Assembly (NCBI GenBank): GCA_030704615.1
Contig: CM060732.1
Span: 50,823,053-50,883,052, forward strand
Reading direction: 5' to 3'
Origin: Takakia lepidozioides
Lineage: Eukaryota; Streptophyta; Takakiopsida; Takakiales; Takakiaceae
DNA length: 60,000 bases
A program made the position numbers and the translations under genes. Shown here piece by piece: positions 32,936 through 43,500 of the stretch. Under the pieces are notes generated by a model. That model was not told the DNA's origin, made no database searches, and worked only from the letters and a program-made list of their open reading frames with translations. Each line of letters begins with the position of its first letter. The stretch's first letter is position 1.

Positions 32936-33336
32936 CATATGCGAGCTTAGCAGCCCTGGGAATGGTCAAAGAGGTTCATGGTGACATTATCAAAGCTGGA
33001 ATTGTACCAGATGTCATTCTGAACATTCCCCTGGTGGACATCTATGCTCACCAAGTGTTCAACAGAATCCCTCAACGATCTTTGATCACGTGGAATATAA
33101 TGTTGGCAGGATTTACCAAGCATACGGTTGGTAGGAATGCTTTGGAGACCTATGAGCAAATGTTGCGCGAAGGGTTGAAGCCCAACCACATCACATTTGT
33201 TTTTGTTTGCAATACGTGTGCAAGCCTGGAAACATTCTGTTGTAGTGAATACTTTTCTAACCCCAGTCAACGGTGGGACAATCAAGGCAAAAAGGTGAAT
33301 GTCTGTTGGATTACAGAGAGTAGAAGATGCAATTGA
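32936..33336 (+). pseudogene. PPR fragment 6 fused in frame to an OSB motif
   Basis: The frame from 32962 reads KEVHGDIIKAGIVPDVILN, HQVFNRIPQRSLITWNIMLA, ALETYEQMLREGLKPNHITF and VFVCNTCASLE. It then passes directly, without a stop, into FCCSEYFSNPSQRWDNQGKK, the first half of an OSB PDF motif (WxxFFxNPxxWWDNRxxK). The GT following GKK (33293) is the donor used in the other copies. The chimera is thus readable as one polypeptide for about 110 residues. It lacks a transit peptide, and whether it is transcribed is unknown. Confidence 0.65.
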
Positions 33337-34340
33337 GCATATGAACTAGTTTCCATAGCTTCCGTTGTTACCTGTGGACATCATATTGGTGTTACAGAGC
33401 AGTCAGGGATAGAGAGTGGGTCCAGATTCATCTAAGAGGGCCAGATTTCAAGCACAAGCTTACTTATGATTCCATGTGGATCAATAGCTACAGGAAACCT
33501 GCATGGGTAGATGGTCAACTAGATGCCGCAACAGCAATGGCACAATTGATAAAATCAAGCACTGGTAATCAAGGCACCTTAATCTTCAACACATTTCACC
33601 CTAAATTTCCATGTTGAATTTTGCAAGTTAGCTGGTTGAGTGAATGTAGTTTGGAGTGACTTTGATATGATACTGCCACTGTGACAACAAGAAAATATCC
33701 AAAAACACGTAACAGAGATGAGGTGAAGTTGTGGAATGAATACTTTTCTGACCCCATGAGTCAATGGTAGGACACCAAGGCAAAAATTTCAGTCTGGTGC
33801 CAAGAGTGGGTAGGCCCTTGAGGTCATCCCTGATGTCCTCCCCATGTTACAGACTGGAAACAGGTTCAGGGAAGCTTTCTGCCTAACTTCATTTTCATCA
33901 GACAATTTTCTGGTAACAGACATGGCTTTGGACACTACAGTCTCTAAGTCAGATTTATCTAGCAGGGTCAAGACTTACGGGTCTTTACTACCCAAAGAGT
34001 GATAAGTTTACGAATTTGGACCTTGCCTGCTTGCTTGGAACCAAAGATGGTCCATCCTCCCTAGTTTAAGCCAGTACCAAGGATTTTCCCCTCCTTTGTT
34101 TTGGGTGGACGGTGGTGGGCAGTGTTTATAGTTGGTATCATAGCTTGAAGGCTTGCAATGTGTACTTATTGTTCTGCAAGTGATGAATTATGAAAATTCA
34201 ATGATGCCCATCATTTGAAGAGTGCTAGTTGGCCCAGCAATGAAATACCAGAGCACCTCCTCTTCCAATTAGATCCAGGAAGTATAATTTTGGTTGGTAA
34301 ATGAAACTCTGTTGCTACAAGTTCATGTGATTCCCTTTAC
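33337..34340 (+). pseudogene. OSB PDF-motif module and spacer
   Basis: At about 33424-33600 lies an exon-like block with IHLRGPDFKHKLTYDSMWIN and YRKPAWVDGQLDAATAMAQ. At about 33715-33780 is a second half-motif (EVKLWNEYFSDP then SQW), here with an inserted ATG codon and a stop (TAG). 33790-34340 has no recognised coding sequence. Confidence 0.5.
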
Positions 34341-35840
34341 TCATTTTTGTCTTATTTTTGGATTCTCTCGTTGCCTCACAAATTCACCACTAAGCTGTAT
34401 GGGTAGCAGATGCAGAGAGTAGCAGAGAGTAGCATATGCCATTGAGCATAGGTGATAACTGGAGTTGGGTGTTTGCTGGAACAAATCTAGGCTATCATTG
34501 TCAGCTGCTAGCAGTAAGGCAAGGATGTATGCATTTTTGTGTAGAGGCATGGATAGCTAAAGGAGCAGGGATAGAGTGTGGGTCCAGATTCATCAAAGAG
34601 GGCCGGATTTCAAGCACAAGATTACCTATGAGTCCCTGTGGAAGCAGCACGGGTAGATGGTCAACTAGAAGCAGCAGCAGCAGCGGCACAATTGATAAAC
34701 TCAGGCACTGCTAATCAAGGCACCTTCTTCAACACATTTCACCCTGTTTTTCCCTCTTATCAGAATCGGCCCTAGATTTTCAAGTTGAATTCTTCACGTT
34801 AGCTGGTTGAGTGAACCTTTGATAGTTTGGAATGACTTTGACATGATACTGCCAATGTGACAACAGGAAAGTATCCACAAACAGGTAACAAAGACGAGGA
34901 GAAACTGTGGAATGAATACTTTCTGCCCCCCAGTCAATGGTGGGACAATCGAGGCAAAAAGGTGAATGCCTGTTGGATTACAGAGAGTAGCATATGCTAT
35001 TAAGCATAGGAACTAGTGTGATAAGTAGGGTTGGGGTGTTTGCTGGAACAATTCTAGGCTGTCATTGTTAGCTGCTAGCAGCAAGGCAAGGATGTATTCA
35101 TGATTTGTGCAGAGGTATGGATAGCTGAAGAGCAGGGATAGAGTGTGGGTCCAGATTCATCCAAGAGGGCTGGATTTCAAGCTCCAGATTACCTATGATT
35201 TCATGTGGAAGGGTAGCTACAAGAAACCTGCATGGGTAGATGGTCAACTGGAAGCCGTAGCAGCAGCGGCACAATTGATAAATTTAGGCACTGGTAATCA
35301 AGGCACATTCTTCAACACAATTCACCCTGTTTTTCCCTCTTATCAGAATCGGCCCTAAATTTCCATGTTGAATTCTACAAGTTAGCTGGTTGAGTGAAGT
35401 TAGTTTGGAGTGACTTTGACATGAAACTGCCAATGTGACAATAGGAAAGTATCCAGAAACAGGTAACAGAGACGAGGAGAAGCTATGGAATGAATACTTT
35501 CTGACCCCAGTCAATGGTGGGACAATCGAGGCAAAAAGGTGAATGCCTGCTGGATTACAGAGAATAGCATATGCCATTGAGCATAGGAACTAGTGTAATA
35601 AGTTGAGTTGGGTGTTTCCTAGAAAAAATCTAGGCTGTCATTGTCAGCTGCTAGCAGCAAGGCAAGGATGTATGCATGATTTTGTGTAGAAGCATGGATA
35701 GCTGAAGGAGCAGGGATAGAGTGTAGGTCCAGATTCATCCAAGAGGGCCGGATTCAAGCTCCAGATTACCTATGATTGCCTGTGGAAGGATAGTTACAAG
35801 AAACCTGCATGGGTAGATGGTCAATTTCTTGTTGCGGTAG
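34341..35840 (+). repeat. Tandem array of OSB PDF-motif exon modules (period about 573 bp)
   Basis: Three tandem copies are anchored by GGATAGCTGAAGGAGCAGGG-like text at about 34550, 35120 and 35695. Each has: acceptor TCCAG, exon PRGPDFKHK...LW....KKPAWVDGQLEA(A)n; a spacer with CACCCTGTTTTTCCCTCTTATC; then acceptor ACAG and exon EEKLWNEYF...QWWDNRGKK, followed by a GT donor. In most copies one T is missing after EYF, shifting the frame. OSB proteins elsewhere carry one to three PDF motifs, so an ancestral gene with repeated exon pairs is plausible. The Ala run comes from a (GCA/GCG) tract. Confidence 0.7.
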
Positions 35841-36360
35841 TGCTTAGCAACATCGTGCTTGAAGAATGAAGTATATTTTGGGAATATATATAGACAGACT
35901 GGTTCAAACACCATGTCAGTGTCTGATGTATTAACATCCAATATCGTTCGAAGGTGCAATGTCCTCTGAGGTTGTGTTGTGGTGTTTCTATGGATGGCAT
36001 GTTTGATTGTAGTTGTGTCTTTCATACTGTATCATATTGTTGCTTCTGCCAGTCTATGCAATAGGGTTGGTGGTAGAATCTTTCTTTGCCACTCTATGCA
36101 ATTGCCAGCAGGGTTGGGGGTCGATTCTTGGTCATTGGAAGATTAATGCATGTTCTCTTTCCATGCAGAGGGGTTGTGTCTTGGTATAGATGGCCTTTCC
36201 TCTTTGCCAATTGTTGTGCTTATGAGAACTCCACCGTATGGTTATTAAATTTCATATTAATTTAATATAGTTTAATATCTAAATTAGTCATCTATAAAAA
36301 TATATAATATTTAATAAATTGTAAAATCTACATGATCAACACGTGTCAGTCACACCTGCT
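35841..36360. other. Spacer at the end of the OSB array
   Basis: The third module breaks off at about 35825. The following sequence, including a simple repeat of CTCTTTGCC-like text, holds no recognised gene. Confidence 0.4.
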
Positions 36361-36784
36361 CCAACAAGACCACGTAACATCTATAGTGTTGTATGTTGTA
36401 GTGATATAGTCATACCCATAGTAGTCATGAAGATATGACTACTCCATTGCACCATCAGACGATGATTACACATGTCAAATCCCAAGGATCCCACATGTCA
36501 CGCAGAGGCCTCTCCATGTAGGTGCAATGTTGTAGTGATGTAGTCGTAACCTCAGTCATAACTTTCAGTCGTGTAGTCATATTTGTTATGACTACATCAC
36601 CAAACCCTGTATCACTATCCCATGCCACGTCCTCAGTGACGACCATGACTTCGCACATATCACTCCGTAGTCATGGTAGAACTGACTTCGTGTTTGTCAC
36701 TGCAGAGTGAGGTAGTCATAGAAGCACTTATCACTGCAAATGCAGTGATATCCATAGTCATAAAAACGTTAATCTGTACTAGTG
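36361..36784. repeat. Right subterminal region of the CACTA-like element
   Basis: At least eight GTAGTCAT / ATGACTAC motifs occur, for example at 36399, 36421, 36434, 36570, 36587, 36670 and 36715, ending in the inverted CACTAGTACAG terminus at 36784. Confidence 0.65.
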
Positions 36785-36903
36785 ACAGGATCCCAATTCC
36801 TCATGGAGGCCTGATATAAATCTTAGAACAGAAAATGTCGGAAGTTTAACTCCACGCGGGTTCGCCAAGCCAAAGGATGTACACTCAAATGTTGTGCCCG
36901 GGA

Positions 36904-38169
36904 CCATGAGGATCAAACCTATCCTCATTGACGAATCTGATTCCACGACGTCTGAGTCCGAGAAAGGTGCTATTTCAGAAAAAAAGAATACTGGATCTAC
37001 AAGTTCCGCACCTCCCAAATGTATCTTTTCTTCTGTCCAAGAGCTTCCCAAGCAACATGGACAGTTTGTACGTGAAACAACTCATCCTCGAGAAGGATGG
37101 AAGATCGAACGTACAACCCGGCGAACAGCTGTACAGTGTTGTGGTGCAGATAAGCAAGGAAGGCATTTGCATGCGAAGAATTCTTCCTAAAGGTTCCACT
37201 TCTGGAATTCCTGCTCCAAATTTCCTTGGTTGGAACCATCCTCCCGTAATGAATCGTGCGGTTCAAAAGTTGTTCTGGTTCTGTGCAGATGACATGAGCC
37301 ATGCCGCAGGTCCTTGTGTGTCACACAATGTTGCCCACCCTGGGAACGTTCCTTCGGTTTGGCCGGTTGCTAAGGGAACTGATTTAACGCAGATTGAGGT
37401 GGGCAGACTAACATCTGCTAGATTTTGTCTTGTTCCCGAGGGTTCTGCACTTGTGAGGATGTCTAAACCCTCTGCAATCCGTCCTACGTCTCATGTAGGC
37501 CTGGACAGACCCACACAACCATCAGTTGTTAGTGGGCCCCATTCATCCAATTCCATAGCTTGCAAAGATCGCGATGGACGGAGAGTTCGACGATATGAAC
37601 CACTCTCAAAAAAGGCTAAAGCAAATATTGCAAAAGTTGCATCCTGTGGGTTGAAAAAAAATGACATTGGTCAGGGTTTGGGTCGAATTTATACAATCAA
37701 TACCCCAAATTCTTGTGAGCGTGGACTGACTTATGATGTCTCCATCGGCTTGGAACCCTCCTATACATGTGAAGCTTTTGATCAACATAAGAGGAGAGCC
37801 AGAGAAGGATACCTTCCTTGCAAGCACATATTGTTTGTTATGCTTGTCATCTTGGGTGGTCAATCCGACTATACCCCATTAATGCATTATCCGACACTTA
37901 GTGAGCCTGATTGGCCAACCGGCTTAGTAGAGAGAAATGATTTCCGGGAAGTTCTCGCCGGCAGTATCATTTTGCTCAGGAGAAGAATAGAGGCAGATGT
38001 TTACCTAGCTATCTCAGACTCCTCCAACTTGGCCCTTGAACAGTATTTCAGTTATTCTGTTTCTCTAAAACATCCTATGAACGAATTTTTTGAGCAGAAA
38101 GTACTTGTGCACTGTGAATTTGTGCACGACGTATTTGTATATATATTTTTTATTGCTATTACAGAATGA
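36904..38169 (+). pseudogene. C-terminal part of a SWIM-type DDE transposase, second copy
   Basis: An N-terminal frame (36904, MRIKPILIDESDSTTSESEK) gives way by a frameshift near 37055 to the long frame ending at 38169. That frame holds PAPNFLGWNHPPV, KLFWFCADDMSHA, a basic block (DRDGRRVRRYEPLSKKAKAN), GLGRIYTI, and a SWIM-like finger: YTCEAF ... GYLPCKHILFVMLVILGG. PAPNFxG and FWFCxDDM match the transposase at 20639-20500, and GRIYT/CKH match 20100-19960. The second Cys of the SWIM CxC is Phe here, so zinc binding is probably lost. CxC and DDE domains are missing, making it a truncated relic. It lies beside further CCTTCG motifs (38320-38445). Confidence 0.65.
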
Positions 38170-38544
38170 GGTTTCTTTTCATATCTCGTTTCATTATGAA
38201 GCAATATTGGCTCCTATTATGGCCATTGATTTTCCCTCGCACCCCATTCCACCTTCGTCATATCGGTTTATATGGTTTTATGATGTACACCATCCTCTTT
38301 TTCTACATCATGTGCCGTACCTTCGTTTCCTAAAGGTGACATTGTCTACGCTTTATTAATATTCCGCCCCCATCTTCCTTGAGTGTAAGTTATCTTTTCT
38401 GCAACCCTTCTATTTTTTAGCCACCTTCGTCATCCGAAGGTGGTCTCTTACAAATTATCTCATATGCCCCAAAACCTCTGTCCTGCTTATTTCTTAGAAG
38501 CCCATATCTCATGTTGGGTTTTTTTTCGGCATCCATTTATTTCG
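38170..38544. repeat. CCACCTTCG..CGAAGGTGG terminus-like sequence
   Basis: The palindrome CCACCTTCGTCATCCGAAGG lies at about 38422-38443, with related motifs at 38251 and 38320. It resembles the zones at 18267-19414 and 28744-29589 and may be the right end of that element family. Confidence 0.5.
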
Positions 38545-39795
38545 TTGTTACCTAAAAATTCTCGAAAGATGTCAGTCATCATATGTTGGAAAATTGCTAT
38601 AAGACCGAAAGGCATAACACTGTATTCGAAATGTCCATACCTTGTTCGAAAAGTTGTTTTCCATTCGTCTCATTCTTTTATCCGTACAAGGTTATAAGCT
38701 CATCTCAAGTCAATTTTGGTGAAAATCTTTGCTTGTCCCAGTTGGTCGAGAAGCCAAGAAATCAGCGGCAACGGATAACAATTCTTAATTGTGACTTTGT
38801 TGATACCGCGATAGTCCACACACATGCATAATAATCTGTCCTTCTTTTTCACACACAAAATAGGTGCATCCGCAGGTAATTTTGAATGTCGGATGAAGTT
38901 CTTCAACAAATGTAACTCAATTGCTCAGTCATAAGGTCGATGTTCTGGCAATATGTCTGCATTTTTATTCTCGAATACATCCTTGAAATCTTGATATTGA
39001 GTGGGTAATGTCGAAGTACCTTTGTCTGTTGTGGTCTTGATCGGAGTCGCATAAAGTGCAAATGCCGCATCCTTTTTGGTAGCTCTCATGAAAGCTCTAG
39101 CTCCAAGGAACAGAGGTTGAATACCTTTGATATTTCTACATTTTTGTCTTGCAGAAATTTTTCGCGACGCCAATCGATGTCAGGATTGTGAAGTACGAAT
39201 CAGGGAAGTCTAAGGATCACATGATTCGTTGGAGACTGGATGACGTTGAAAACAATATGTGATGCTTGATCTTCAAGTGGTCGAGTTTCATGGTCAACAT
39301 TTCCTGATACTAACGGTCGTCCATCGATGACTTCAACGGGGGCCAAAAGTTTCTTCTTTACGAGCGTTAAATTGTGTTGCTTCGCAAGTTTTTGTAAATA
39401 AAACATGTTGAAGCCCCTGAGTCCAAAAATGATTCTACAGAGATATCTTGATTTTGCACTCTGATTTTTTACCGGAACTGTGAAACAAGGTGCAGGGTCT
39501 AGAGGTAGAAAAAAACTTTTTTTTTGTGAGGAATTTGTGGTGTCCAGCCGCATGGTCCCTACTGTGACTGGACATCTTCGTTTTCCGACCTCTCGTATTG
39601 AACACTTGAGTTGCGCCCCGAACTTTGAATCTTCTCTTGTTGGGGCAGTTTAATGCTATGTGTTCTTCTTCTCCGCAATAGAGACATAATCCATTCGAGC
39701 GTCGTCTTTGTTTTTCTTGTGGCGTTAATGGCTTGAATCGGACAACATCAATCTGCATATGACCACTACCGGATGTCTGATGGATCATTGTGTTT
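38545..39795 (-). pseudogene. Minus-strand Ty3/gypsy: gag zinc knuckle, protease and RT, interrupted
   Basis: On the minus strand, from 39795 down: KPLTPQEKQRRRSNGLCLYC with the CCHC knuckle CLYCGEEEHIALNC; a protease-region stretch (VEVIDGRPLVSGNVDHETRP); QYQDFKDVFENKNADILPEH; and the reverse transcriptase [29 protein letters not shown], then [19 protein letters not shown]. Sequence is lost before the YxDD box, at about 38545. Many stops and shifts show it is long dead. Its gag continues at 46759-47590, on the far side of the chromovirus insertion at 39796-46753. Confidence 0.85.
39791..39795. repeat. Target-site duplication TGTTT (left)
   Basis: TGTTT immediately precedes the 5' LTR and recurs directly after the 3' LTR at 46754-46758. 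A 5-bp duplication is standard for Ty3/gypsy integration. Confidence 0.9.
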
Positions 39796-40502
39796 TGTCG
39801 CGGCCCTTTGCCTTGACGGCAGGGGGGGTTGGACACGTGAGGGGCTGCCCCTGTGGTGGGGGCAGCGACAACAATAGGATGGGGGAGCTGAAGCACCCTT
39901 GAGTGCCCAAGGCACTCAAGGAGGCGGAGGCGCTCACTAGGTGGAGCCCCGCACACCGGGTTGCGGTGGGGGTGGATCCACAAGGGGTGGTGGTAGCTTA
40001 GCGGGACTTAGTGGGGGTGGCATAGGACTCACCATGGGGGCGGAGACCTCGTGGTGGGAGTCGTGGGGAGTCTTGGGACTCATCACGGTCCATAGGGGCC
40101 GTGATGAGTGGGCCAAGACTCACCGCGACTCATCACCGGGAGTCGAGGGTTTTCGTGGTGGTTCGCCATAAAATGGCATGGCTGGTTGTGAAACCCCCGC
40201 GGACAGCTACAGAAGTATATATAGGGAGTAGTAACCCCGAGAACGGTGCAAGCCCGTTGGTGACCAAAAACTAGTGAGTGAGCGAGCGAGCCGGAAAACG
40301 ACCAAAGAGTGGGGAGCTGTTCCGGACTGCCGTCTACCAAAGGGAATTCCACTAGGCCCAAATAGGTGGAGGGTTTAGTGGGGGAGCGAAGGGGGACCGT
40401 TATGTCCCGGTGAGCAGCCGAAGCTCCAAGTTGGCCAGGCGCGCGCATCAAAGCGAGTAATTATGACTTGAAAGGGAGTTTACCGAAGTGAGGTGCGCGA
40501 CA
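39796..40502 (+). repeat. 5' LTR of the chromovirus
   Basis: About 707 bp, starting TGTCGCGG and ending GCGCGACA. A TATA box (GTATATATAGGGAG, near 40215) lies about two-thirds in, followed by transcribed R/U5 sequence. Confidence 0.95.
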
Positions 40503-40503
40503 C

Positions 40504-40516
40504 TTGGTATCAGAGC
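40504..40516 (+). other. Primer-binding site for initiator Met-tRNA
   Basis: TTGGTATCAGAGC lies two bases after the 5' LTR. TGGTATCAGAGC complements the 3' end of plant initiator-methionine tRNA, the usual primer of chromoviruses. Confidence 0.9.
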
Positions 40517-40557
40517 TTAGAGTTCAGTACGCGATCGTCCTTGGGATTGGCCTCATC

Positions 40558-43500
40558 ATGGGGTCGGGCAAGCCAAAGCGAAAGCGGAACGGCCCAAAAG
40601 ATGATGATCCTGGTGAGCCCGATGGGGGCGACATGTCACCGAGGCGGCCGTTTGAGGAAGCGATGCATGTTTCCGAAAACGAGGCCGCTTAAGAGCGGGA
40701 GGAACCCGAGGAGTCGGAGCCCGAGGAATCCTTGAGAGCTCCGACAAACCAAGAGATGCCTCCCATGCCGGCAGCCTTTTGGGAAGGGTTGTTGGCGCAG
40801 TTTGGCGGGACGTTGAAAGACGTGTTGAAGGCGGCTAATGCCACTTCCACTAAGGCAAAGTTTAAGGTGAAGCCTAAGGAACCCGACACCTTCGAGGGCA
40901 TCCGAAATCGGAAGGCACTCAACACCTGGCTCCTGGAGCTAGAGCACTACTTCCGGGCGGCCAAATTGAGTGACGAGGATCGGGTGGAAGTGGCTCCCAC
41001 CTATTTGAGGGGCTATGCTCAACAATGGTGGCAGAAACGCCTTCACGACCGAGGTCCAAGTCCGGAAACCTTGAACTGGAGTGGGTTCAAGGAATTGATG
41101 AAGAGACAGTTTGTGCCCCTCAATGCGTCTTGGCGTGCCCGGGACAAGATGAGGAATTTGAAGCAAACAGATGACATTCGGGGATATGTCCAGGCTTTCA
41201 ATGTGCTGTTGCTCGAAGTCGCGGATATGGCGGAACCAGAAATGGTCTTCAACTTTGTGGCGGGGTTGGCCCCATGGGCCAGGCGGAAGTTGGAGGAGAA
41301 GCCACCTAAGACTTTGAACGAGGCAATTGAGAGGGCTGAATGTTTCTCAGATGTCCCTAGGGGTGAAAGACAAGGCCGTACGGAGCTGAACCACAAGAAG
41401 ACCCGGCGGGAAGGTGACTCCTTCCGACCGGAAAAGAAGTGGGATAGGCCACGCGGCGACAACAACATGTGGAAATCGAAGGGAGGGCCATCACAAGTCA
41501 AGGCGGCACCCGGTGCTTCGAAAGAAAAAGCGGGTGGAGCGGCCTATGGCGGACAGAAGGCAACCTTTGATGGAGTGTGTTTCAATTGTGGGGAGCCCGG
41601 GCACATGGCCAAGAAGTGCACGAAGCCCCGACAATTGAATATGACTCGGGCGACCACAGAACTGTCGGAAGATACCATCAGTCGCTTGGTGGAAGCGGTG
41701 GTCGCCAGGACTTGCAAGGTAGGCAAATATTCTTGTGAGTTGTATCAGGAAACTGGCGCATTGCGTAAAGGGAGTCACTTATTGTTCGTGGATGGGATAA
41801 TATCCGGAAATAACGTGTCATTGTTGGTGGACACAGGAGCGTCGCACTCCTTCATGACACCGACAACGGCACAAAAGCTGGGACTCCCGACAACTGACGT
41901 AGGGGCCTCTATTGAGGTGCGTTCTGCCAAAGGAGAACTGCAATTGGCGACGAGGTTGGCGTTCGATGTTCCTCTTCAACTGGGGAGTTGGGAGGGACGT
42001 GAGAACTTCACCGTCTGCGAGATCGATGGAGTGGATCTCATTTTGGGGATGACCTTTTTGAGCAAATCCGGAGCGGTCATAGATGGCCGCAAGAGGGTAG
42101 TCACGCTGCCATGTTGGAATGGTGGCGAGGTCTTACGAGTTTCGGAAACGCCCAAACCCGTGGGAGGGCGAATAAACCTTCTATCAGCAAGGGAGTGGGC
42201 CGTGGAGGAGGCACACGAGCCCCAATTTTTGCTCTACATTAGAGAAGTGAAGGGAGAAGGCGATGGAGAGCCGAGCCCAGATTGGATCAAGGGGATTTTG
42301 GAGAAATACCATGATGTGATGCCGGAGGATTTGCCAAGCGGCTTGCCACCGCGAAGAGGAGTTGACCACAAGATTGAGGTGATACCGGGATCGGAACCGC
42401 CTGCCAAGGCGCCCTACCGGTTGAGCCACAGAGAGTTGGTCGAGCTGAAGACTCAGCTCAAAGATCTAATGTCAAAGGGGTACATCCGGCCGAGTAAGTC
42501 ACCTTACGGAGCCCCGGTGCTATTTGTAGATAAAAAGGATGGGACGCTGCGGATGTGTGTCGATTACAGGGCTCTGAATAAGGTGACTATCAAAAACCGG
42601 TACCCTTTGCCAAGGATCGACGACCTTTTCGATCGGTTGGCAGGAGCGAAGTATTTCAGCCGGATCGATCTGCGCTCCGGCTATCATCAAATTTGAGTGG
42701 CGGAAGGAGATGAGGAGAAGACCGCGTGCAGGACAAGGTATGGTTCATATGAGTTCTTGGTGATGCCTTTTGGGCTCACCAATGCACCAGCGACATTTAA
42801 CACGCTGATGAACAGCCTTTTCCAGGAGTGGTTGGATGACTTTATGATCGTGTACATCGACGACATCTTGGTGTATTCGAAAACAAAGGAGGAGCACCTG
42901 GAGCACCTCTAAAGGGTGTTCCAGAAATTGCGGGAAGGGAAGCTGTATGCCAAAGCTTCAAAGTGCAAATTCGGGGTCACAAAAGTGGAGTTCCTGGGGC
43001 ATGTGATTACACAGGATGGGATCAAAATGGATGACAGAAAGGTGAGGGCGATCTTGGACTGGGAGCCTCCGACTTCGGTCCCGGGAGTGCGATCCTTCCT
43101 TGGACTCGCCTCCTATTACCAGAAGTATGTGAGAAATTTCGCCAAGATCGCGGGGCCGTTGTCAGACCTTCTGTGTAAATCTAAAGTCTGGGCATGAAAC
43201 ACCTTTTGTGGCCAGGCTTTTGCTGAATTGAAGCAGCGGATGGCGGAAGCTCCAGTCTTGAAAATCCCGGAGTTTGATCGTCCGTTCGAGATACATACAG
43301 ATGCATCGGACTTCGCGATTGGGGGTGTACTGATGCAAGATGGACGTCCAGTGGCTTACGAAAGTAAGAAACTGAATGAAGTGGAGCGACGGTGGCCGAC
43401 GCACGAGAAAGGGATGAAGGCGGTGGTGCACTGTCTTGAGCTTTGGCGCCACTATGTTGGTTCCAACCCAGTGAAGGTGTTCACGGACAATGTCACGGTG

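Larger units (their letters stand above)
30847..36784. mobile_element. CACTA-like element carrying PPR and OSB modules (copy B)
   Basis: The left end is CACTACAACAGATCGCAATA (30847). The right end read inward from 36784 is CACTAGTACAGATTAACG, sharing CACTA--ACAGAT with the left. Both ends have clusters of GTAGTCAT/ATGACTAC subterminal motifs (30890-31330; 36395-36770), as in EnSpm/CACTA transposons. The cargo is not a transposase but PPR fragments in both orientations and five or more OSB PDF-motif modules. The expected 3-bp target duplication was not seen (GCC versus ACA), so the two ends may come from different insertions. Confidence 0.5.

Noticed and set aside
39941-40451. Genes within the chromovirus LTRs
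   Set aside because: The same frames occur in both LTRs and lie in promoter and non-coding LTR sequence.
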